DNA from: Pseudomonas sp.
Lineage (GTDB): Bacteria; Pseudomonadota; Gammaproteobacteria; Pseudomonadales; Pseudomonadaceae
DNA: 40,682 nt
Direction: 5' to 3'
Assembly: GCF_030696055.1 (NCBI RefSeq)
Contig: NZ_JAUYNP010000180.1
Span: 1-40,682 of the forward strand
Within the stretch, counting starts at the first letter, position 1. The number at the start of each line of letters is the position of its first letter. Under the pieces are notes generated by a model. The model saw nothing but the letters and a program-made list of their open reading frames with translations. It was not told the DNA's origin and searched no databases. Shown here piece after piece: positions 35,938-40,682 of this stretch. The position numbers and the translations under genes were made by a program.

Positions 35938-36067
35938 CATGGACGTCGCGCAGGAAGCGCTCACTACTCAACAGGGATACGCTGGACAGCTGCCAGGATG
36001 GCAAGCAGATCAAGGATGTCAGGACTTCAGTCTGCAAAAACCCCGCAATCGCGGGGTTTTCTTTTTT
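35938..36067 (+). ncRNA. rsmY: Rsm-family regulatory small RNA, RsmY-like
   Basis: An RNA of about 125-130 nt is predicted. It contains seven GGA motifs between 35938 and 36036, several in hairpin loops: GCGC-AGGAA-GCGC (about 35948-35960) and TGCCA-GGA-TGGCA (about 35992-36004). Such GGA loops titrate the translational repressor RsmA/CsrA. A GacA box precedes it and an intrinsic terminator ends it (AAAACCCCGC 36037-36046, GCGGGGTTTT 36051-36060, T6). The 5' GCGCAGGAAGCGC matches what I recall of RsmY, so Y rather than X or Z is my choice, with less certainty than the family. Small ORFs across it are chance. Confidence 0.85.
36037..36067 (+). terminator. Terminator of the Rsm small RNA
   Basis: A perfect 10-bp stem AAAACCCCGC/GCGGGGTTTT with an AATC loop is followed by C and T6. 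It supplies the 3' end of the small RNA. Confidence 0.95.
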
Positions 36068-36118
36068 ATGGCTTGCCATCCATGGCAGCCACCCTTCGGG
36101 CCGTCGCTGCGCGACGTT

Positions 36119-36142
36119 AAAAATTGCTCCAGGCAATTTTTT
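36119..36142 (-). terminator. Terminator of the hotdog thioesterase gene
   Basis: AAAAATTGC (36119-36127), TCCAG loop, GCAATTTTT (36133-36141). Read on the minus strand it lies 43 bp after the thioesterase stop and ends in a U-run. It is weakly paired but symmetric. Confidence 0.7.
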
Positions 36143-36184
36143 GGCGCTCGCCGAACTCTCTCAACTCTTATCGACCCTGACGTA

Positions 36185-36592
36185 TTAGCGCGTAATCACG
36201 CTGAATACGGCACTGGCGCGGGCAATGCGCGTTGCGCCAACGAGAAAATAGCAATTAGCAAATGCCAGGCTTCTGCCGACTTTCTGCACATCGGTTTCGA
36301 TTTCTATCCAGTCGCCTAGTTTGGCGGCGCCGGCGTAATCGATGGTCAGGCTGGCGGTGACCATTGGCGTGGGCTGCTCTCCGGCGAAGGCCGCGTTATA
36401 GCCCAGGGCAATGTCGGCCAGGCTGCTGAGTACGCCACCATGCACGAGGCCCCGGGCATTGCAGTGCTTCTCTTCGGCTCGCAGGCCAATGACCAATCCA
36501 GTGGATGATTTTCTGTTGTAGATAGGTCCCAGTAGGTCCAGAAACGAACTGCTTCTGAAAATGGGCTCGAAACCTTCCGGGATACTGTTCAT
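36185..36592 (-). CDS. PaaI-type hotdog-fold thioesterase
   Basis: This 135-residue protein has the hotdog signature of acyl-CoA thioesterases: HCNARGLVHGGVLSSLADIA (about residues 44-63; the N...HGG motif with the catalytic Asp on the following helix), then TASLTIDYAGAAKLGDWIEI. Such enzymes release CoA from aromatic or other acyl-CoA esters. ATG 36592 (MNSIPEGF) has GGAGA 8 nt before it and is preferred over ATG 36607. It is transcribed alone, 43 bp from its terminator. The substrate is unknown. Confidence 0.88.
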   Translation of the reverse strand: MNSIPEGFEPIFRSSSFLDLLGPIYNRKSSTGLVIGLRAEEKHCNARGLVHGGVLSSLADIALGYNAAFAGEQPTPMVTASLTIDYAGAAKLGDWIEIETDVQKVGRSLAFANCYFLVGATRIARASAVFSVITR

Positions 36593-36676
36593 CAACGGAT
36601 TCTCCATGGTGCCTAATAGGTGTGAGCGAAAGCGGGTGCGCCATGCGCCCGTGGGCGCCCCGAGGCTGTCGCTTGT

Positions 36677-37564
36677 TCAAGCCACCTGGCGCTGGGCCTG
36701 CAGTTGCGCGAACCAGTCCAGGGTCTCATCCCAGAGCTGCTGCGCCGCCGGGCGGAAATAGCCCATATGGCCGATGGCGCCCAGGCCGCTGGCTAGCGAG
36801 TCGATATCCAGGGCCTGGTAGGGCGCCGCGCTGTAGGCGGCCATAAAGGCGTCGCGCGATGACGGCGGGGCCCACAGGTCGTCCAGGGCATTGGCGGCGA
36901 TGATCGGTGTGCGCACCTGGGCGAAGCGTTCGCTCAGGCCGGGCATCTGCGGGTCTTCGAAGAAGTAGCGCGGGTAGTTGCACCAGCGCTTCCACTGCTT
37001 GTACACGCCCAGGGGCAGATCCTCGCCCATGCCCAACTTGCTCCAGGCCAGGTAGCCCTTGACGCGGGTCAGCAGCGGGCCGATCAGCCGCCACATGGTC
37101 AGCACGCGCAGCTGCTCGGTCTTGGGCATCCAGCCGTGCCAGCCGGCACCGGTGCCGAAGGTGTAGAAGCCCTGCACCTGCTCATGGTTGGGCAGCAGGC
37201 CGAAGGCATGACCGCCGAAGGAGTGGCCGACCATATAGAGCGGGCGCTGCGGATGACGGTGTTGGTCGACGGCGGCGGCCAGGTCCAGGTGCGCCCAGTC
37301 CAGGTAGTCCATCTCGAAGCCGCGCAGGCTGGCCGGTTTCGATTGGCCGACGCCGCGGTAGTCCAGGGTCAGGGTGCTGTAGCCGCGCCGCGCCGCGTAC
37401 TCGGCAAAGCGTCGATAGAAGCCCTGGGGCACGCCGGTGGCCCCGGCGATCAGCAACTGCGCGACGGGCTCGGGGGCGTGGTAGAGGGTGGCGACCAGCG
37501 GGTAGCCGTCGCGGGCCGGCAGCTGCACGGTTTCGCTAAGGATGGCGGGAATCTCGGTGTTCAT
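36677..37564 (-). CDS. Alpha/beta hydrolase (serine aminopeptidase S33-like lipase/esterase)
   Basis: This 295-residue protein has an alpha/beta-hydrolase core. LLIAGATGVPQGFYRRFAEY is the oxyanion strand region, LDYRGVGQS follows, the nucleophile elbow is MVGHSFGGHAFGL (Ser in GHSFG), and GAIGHMGYF near the end gives the His. An Asp near NALDDLWAPP completes the triad. There is no signal peptide. Its ATG overlaps the stop of the tetR gene before it (ATGA), so the two form one operon and the regulator probably senses this enzyme's substrate or product. The natural substrate is unknown. Confidence 0.88.
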   Translation of the reverse strand: MNTEIPAILSETVQLPARDGYPLVATLYHAPEPVAQLLIAGATGVPQGFYRRFAEYAARRGYSTLTLDYRGVGQSKPASLRGFEMDYLDWAHLDLAAAVDQHRHPQRPLYMVGHSFGGHAFGLLPNHEQVQGFYTFGTGAGWHGWMPKTEQLRVLTMWRLIGPLLTRVKGYLAWSKLGMGEDLPLGVYKQWKRWCNYPRYFFEDPQMPGLSERFAQVRTPIIAANALDDLWAPPSSRDAFMAAYSAAPYQALDIDSLASGLGAIGHMGYFRPAAQQLWDETLDWFAQLQAQRQVA

Positions 37565-38151
37565 GCGCGGGCTCCTCCCGGACGTTGCTGCCGGGTCAGG
37601 TTGAACAGGGCGGTAGCGGCGCGCTTGAGCGGCTCGCTGCTGCCGGCGACGCGGGCCTGCAGCAGGCCGCCTTCGTACAGGGCGACGAACAGGGCGGCGA
37701 GGTTGTCGGCCTGCTCCGCGCCGTAGCCGTATTGGTGCAGCTGTTGGCTGAGGGCCTGGCGCACGGTGGCGAAGCTGCGCTGCAGGGCGGCGCGGATGGC
37801 CACATCCTCGGGGCCGCTTTCCAGGGCGATGGTGGCCAGCGGGCAACCCCGTTCGAAGCTGCTGTTCTCCAGTTGCTGCAGGGCGCCCTGCAACCAGTGG
37901 TGCAGCGCCTGCAGCGGGTCGGCCTGGTGGGCGAACAGCTGGGCAAACAAGCCGTCGATGCGCTGGCTGATATGTTCGATGGCCGCCACCGCCAACTCGC
38001 TCTTGCCGCCGGGAAAGTGGTGGTAAAGGCTGCCTTTGGGCGCGCCGGCGATATCCAGCAGCTCGGTCAGACCGACACCGTGCAAGCCCTTGCGTTGCAG
38101 GGCGTCGGCCATGGCGGCGATCAGTTTGTCGCGAGTCGAGATCTTTTTCAT
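37561..38151 (-). CDS. TetR-family transcriptional regulator (LmrA/YxaF-like)
   Basis: This 196-residue regulator starts MKKISTRDKLIAAMADALQR and has a helix-turn-helix in GLTELLDIAGAPKGSLYHHF (about 28-47), the TetR consensus. The C-terminal ligand domain has the LmrA/YxaF pattern (RGCPLATIALE). ATG 38151 follows directly after a palindromic operator-like site, so autorepression is likely. It is cotranscribed with the hydrolase. An upstream in-frame extension to 38313 runs through the promoter and is rejected. Confidence 0.9.
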   Translation of the reverse strand: MKKISTRDKLIAAMADALQRKGLHGVGLTELLDIAGAPKGSLYHHFPGGKSELAVAAIEHISQRIDGLFAQLFAHQADPLQALHHWLQGALQQLENSSFERGCPLATIALESGPEDVAIRAALQRSFATVRQALSQQLHQYGYGAEQADNLAALFVALYEGGLLQARVAGSSEPLKRAATALFNLTRQQRPGGARA

Positions 38152-38163
38152 GGAAAAATATAT

Positions 38164-38177
38164 AGACCGGTCGGTCT
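38164..38177. promoter_or_regulatory. Putative TetR operator
   Basis: AGACCG-GT-CGGTCT is a perfect palindrome 13 bp before the tetR ATG. The pattern agACCGnnCGGTct is typical of TetR/LmrA-family operators controlling their own gene. Confidence 0.78.
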
Positions 38178-38520
38178 GTTTTGCCAAGCCGTTTTTAGAA
38201 AATTGGCCGCGGCATAGGGCGCCGTGATGGCGCGGCATAAGCCGATTGGCGGTGGTTCGGCTGATTTTCCGTGGCCTAGCGGGCGGCCGCAGCGGCTTGA
38301 CCGGTCGGATCAATGGGTAGATTGTGTTTTACGCCGGCTCGCGGCGCTGTCATCTGCTTGTCAGCAGTTAGTCGCAGGCTGTCTTAGGGCCCTGCCTGGG
38401 GCTTGAGTGAGAGCCGCGCTGACAACAAGCACGCTTGGGACGCCATGTCCCGCCTTATTGCACTGCCTCCTGACCATGGGTTACGTCACGCCAGTCGTTT
38501 GCCTGGCAAGGAGATCGTCA
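38178..38520. other. Intergenic gap with no recognised gene
   Basis: These 343 bp between the tetR promoter and the small ORF at 38521 show no convincing coding frame, terminator or known repeat. The left part must hold the tetR promoter (minus). The right part may hold the promoter of the small gene, but no clear -35/-10 pair was found. Confidence 0.5.
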
Positions 38521-38732
38521 TGCACTTAGCGCCTGTTATGCACATCGAACTGTACGACCCGCACCTGCAACTGGAGGCGGAAGAGCCGGCGGCATGCGCC
38601 GATGCGGACCCGCCTGGGTTCGCTCAAGCCGGCATCCACGTAGAAATTATCGGCACTATCGCCGCCATCGATCGCCTGGCGGCGCAGTGGCAGCGACCGC
38701 CTCAGCGACCCCGACCCCAGGCCAGACTCTAA
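38521..38732 (+). CDS. Small hypothetical protein (70 aa)
   Basis: The ATG at 38521 has an excellent AAGGAG ribosome site 6 nt before it, the main support for a real gene. The product begins MHLAPVMHIELYDPHLQLEA, is acidic in the first half, continues IHVEIIGTIAAIDRLAAQW, and ends in a basic Pro/Arg/Gln tail (RPPQRPRPQARL). There is no membrane segment, signal peptide or known motif. It converges with the LysR gene, 18 bp away. I do not recognise it. Confidence 0.5.
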
Positions 38733-38750
38733 AACCACCGCGCCCGCCTG

Positions 38751-39650
38751 CTAGCCCTGGGCAAAGGCCGCCAGCAGGTCTTGGATAAAGGCGCGCTGCG
38801 CATCACCGGGGTGCTGGCCGCGGTGGCTGGCCAGGTGGAATTGCACCTCGAAACCCAGGCTGCCCGCCTGTAGGGGACGCAGGCGGCCGTTGGCCAGCCA
38901 GGGCGCGGCTATATGCTCGGGCAGGTAGCCGATATGTTGGCCGGACAGGATAAAGGCCAGCACGCCGTCGACCTGCTCGGTCAGGGCCGAGCTGGGGGCG
39001 CTCTGGAATGGCTCACTGACCTGGATAAAACGGTAGGGGTGATGCACCCGGTCGGCCTGCTGCAGGTCCGCCAGGCTCACCTCTGCCTGGGCGAACAAGG
39101 GGTGACCCTGGGCGCAATACAGCACCTGGCGTTCGCTAAACAGAGGCTGATAGTCCAGGGCGCTCTGGTTGCCGGAGAAATAGCCGATGGCCAGTTGCAG
39201 CTGATCTTGCAGCAGGCGGCGTTCCAGCTCGGCGGGCATGGCGGTGAGCAGTTCGATCTGCACCGCCTGGTTGCGCCCGCGAAAGCGCCGGACGGCCTCG
39301 GCCACGCACTCCAGCACGCTGGCCGCCAGGCCTTCGGAGAGGCCGATATGCAGCTCGCCGAGCAGCTTGTCGGCCATGCCCTGGGCTTCGCCCTTGAAGG
39401 TTTCGATGGCGGCGAACAGCTTGCGGGTGGCGGCCAGCACCTGTTCGCCCTTGGGCGTCAGGCGGAAGCCGGCCTTGCCGCGCTCGCACAGGCGAAAGCC
39501 CAGGCGCGTTTCCAGCTTGGCCATCTGCGTGCTGATGGTCGACTGGCCGACCCCGAGTTCGCCCTGGGCGGCGCTGAAGCCGCCGCACTCCACTACCGTA
39601 ATAAAGAGGCGCAGCAACTGCAGATCGAGGTCGCGCAACTGGCTGAGCAT
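38751..39650 (-). CDS. LysR-family transcriptional regulator
   Basis: This 299-residue regulator starts MLSQLRDLDLQLLRLFITVV and has the LysR winged helix: GGFSAAQGELGVGQSTISTQ then MAKLETRLGFRLCERGKAGF (about 24-62). A periplasmic-binding-like effector domain follows from about residue 90. ATG 39650 has GGAG before it; ATG 39665 lacks a ribosome site. It is divergent from the polyamine-type binding protein gene at 39770, so it may control that gene, the usual LysR arrangement. Effector unknown. Confidence 0.9.
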   Translation of the reverse strand: MLSQLRDLDLQLLRLFITVVECGGFSAAQGELGVGQSTISTQMAKLETRLGFRLCERGKAGFRLTPKGEQVLAATRKLFAAIETFKGEAQGMADKLLGELHIGLSEGLAASVLECVAEAVRRFRGRNQAVQIELLTAMPAELERRLLQDQLQLAIGYFSGNQSALDYQPLFSERQVLYCAQGHPLFAQAEVSLADLQQADRVHHPYRFIQVSEPFQSAPSSALTEQVDGVLAFILSGQHIGYLPEHIAAPWLANGRLRPLQAGSLGFEVQFHLASHRGQHPGDAQRAFIQDLLAAFAQG

Positions 39651-39769
39651 GGCCGCTCCATACATTGATAGATAGCAATGCCAGAGTAGATCACTTCGTA
39701 TTTATCGGAAGCAAATGCCGGCGCAGGATTAACCCACTACAACAAAAGTTGCCGATGAGGAGCACCGTC

Positions 39770-40682
39770 ATGCGCAAGGCCCTTCTACCCCTGATGTTCT
39801 GCTGTGCATTGCCCGTGCAGGCGCAAGAACAGGCCCTGAATCTCTACAGCTGGTCGTCCTATATCCCGCCGCAGGCGTTGCAGCGCTTCAAGGATGAGAC
39901 CGGCATTCAGGTCAAGTACGACATCTTCGACAGTGCCGAGGCCCTGGACAGCAAGCTGATGACCGGCGGCAGCGGCTATGACGTGGTCTTCCCTGCCTCC
40001 AGCGGCCTGGCGCGGGCGATCAAGGCCAAGGCGGTGCAGCCGGTGGACCGTAGCCAGCTCAAGCACTACGTCAACCTCGAGCCAGAACTGCTGGAGAAAC
40101 TGGCCAGTGCCGACGCCGGCAACCAGTACGGCGTGCCCTACACTTGGGGCACGGTCGGCCTGGGCTACAACAAGCAGGCAGTCGAGCAGCGCCTGCCGGG
40201 CGTGCCGACCAACAGCCTGGATCTGCTGTTCAAGCCGGAATACGCCAGCAAGCTCAAGGACTGCGGGATAGCCGTGATCGACTCGCCCCAGGAGGTCATC
40301 AGCATTGCCCTCAACTACCTGGGCAAGGACCCCTACAGCAGCGCCAGCGCCGATCTCAAAGCGGTGCAGCAACTGCTCGCCGAGCTGCAACCGAACCTGC
40401 GCTATGTCGGCAGCGGCCGGCATATCGACGACCTGGCCAAGGGCGAAATCTGCCTGGCGCTGACCTACAACGGCGACGCCTATATGGCCGCGGACAATGC
40501 CCGCCAGGCCAAGCAACCCTTCGAGGTGCTCTACCGCATTCCCACGGAAGGCTCGCTGATGTGGTTCGACACCATGGCCATCCCGGCGGATGCGCCGCAT
40601 CCCAAGGCCGCCCATGCCTTTATCGACTTTATGCTGCGCCCGGAATCCATCGCCGAGCTGACCAACAGCGTGTTCTTCGCCA
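39770..40682 (+). CDS. Polyamine-type ABC transporter substrate-binding protein (partial, runs off the window)
   Basis: An open frame of 304 codons has no stop before the right edge. It begins with a signal peptide (MRKALLPLMFCCALPVQAQ) and continues LNLYSWSSYIPPQALQRFKD and GYDVVFPASSGLARAIKAK, the start of the SpuD/PotF family of periplasmic spermidine/putrescine binding proteins. Later PYTWGTVGLGYNK and FDTMAIPADAPHPKAAHAFI are also family features. Most of the usual 360-370 residues is present. GAGGAG lies before the ATG. Ligand (putrescine, spermidine or another amine) not determined. A divergent LysR gene upstream may regulate it. Confidence 0.9.
   Translation, partial: MRKALLPLMFCCALPVQAQEQALNLYSWSSYIPPQALQRFKDETGIQVKYDIFDSAEALDSKLMTGGSGYDVVFPASSGLARAIKAKAVQPVDRSQLKHYVNLEPELLEKLASADAGNQYGVPYTWGTVGLGYNKQAVEQRLPGVPTNSLDLLFKPEYASKLKDCGIAVIDSPQEVISIALNYLGKDPYSSASADLKAVQQLLAELQPNLRYVGSGRHIDDLAKGEICLALTYNGDAYMAADNARQAKQPFEVLYRIPTEGSLMWFDTMAIPADAPHPKAAHAFIDFMLRPESIAELTNSVFFA

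Noticed and set aside
35850..36319. Several short frames across the Rsm small RNA and its terminator
   Set aside because: They run through the GacA box, GGA hairpins and terminator, overlap in three frames and have no ribosome sites.
37565..37846. N-terminal extension of the alpha/beta hydrolase
   Set aside because: The extra 94 codons are read out of frame through tetR. The ATG at 37564 overlapping the tetR stop is the proper start.
1..40682. CRISPR array, insertion sequence, or toxin-antitoxin pair
   Set aside because: No regularly spaced repeats, transposase frame, or small paired toxin-antitoxin genes were seen on either strand.

Overview
The window is a GC-rich chromosomal segment of a Pseudomonas-type gammaproteobacterium. 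The order glcB, GNAT acetyltransferase, gcvR-like gene, rarD, srkA, comF, bioBFHCD, flagellar-rod-like gene, SprA-type protease and acyl-CoA dehydrogenase paralogues is, from memory, that of the P. aeruginosa PA0482-PA0508 neighbourhood. A complete hut cluster and a GacA-box-controlled Rsm small RNA fit the same genus. The species cannot be named from sequence alone.

Layout. 1-3873 is the right end of a prophage or related phage element: the end of a structural gene, a modular tail fibre with a C1q-like tip, a tail-fibre-associated protein, a papain-like amidohydrolase, and a com-dam pair resembling the phage Mu com-mom operon. No integrase or att site is visible. 3896-10378 is core genome: malate synthase G (minus), GNAT and GcvR-like genes (plus), then RarD, SrkA and ComF (all minus). 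10456-15181 is the biotin operon bioB-bioF-bioH-bioC-bioD. A BirA-type operator lies inside the start of comF, a REP hairpin lies between bioB and bioF, and the bioD start region is tandemly triplicated. 15281-16442 holds a miniature flagellar-rod-like protein and a SprA-family metalloprotease. 16598-23900 holds three FadE-type acyl-CoA dehydrogenases, with a membrane diguanylate cyclase between the first and second; PsrA-type boxes precede the first and third. A chemoreceptor follows at 24180-25925 (minus).

26191-34948 is the histidine utilisation cluster: hutD leftward, and hutI-hutG-hutU-transporter-hutH-hutC rightward. HutC-type TGTATATACA operators lie at both divergent starts. The encoded enzymes convert histidine to urocanate (HutH), imidazolonepropionate (HutU), formiminoglutamate (HutI), then glutamate plus formamide by an arginase-family HutG. 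After it come a periplasmic endonuclease I, an RsmY-like regulatory RNA with a perfect GacA upstream box, a hotdog thioesterase, an overlapping TetR regulator/hydrolase pair, a small unknown gene, a LysR regulator, and the start of a polyamine-type ABC binding protein that runs off the window.

Dispersed palindromic repeats are common: a 142-bp element in two full copies plus fragments, a REP, and three other imperfect palindromic repeats. The best candidates for further work are the hairpin that buries the dam ribosome-binding site under com, the triplicated bioD start, the operator embedded in comF, and the covarying 142-bp repeat.
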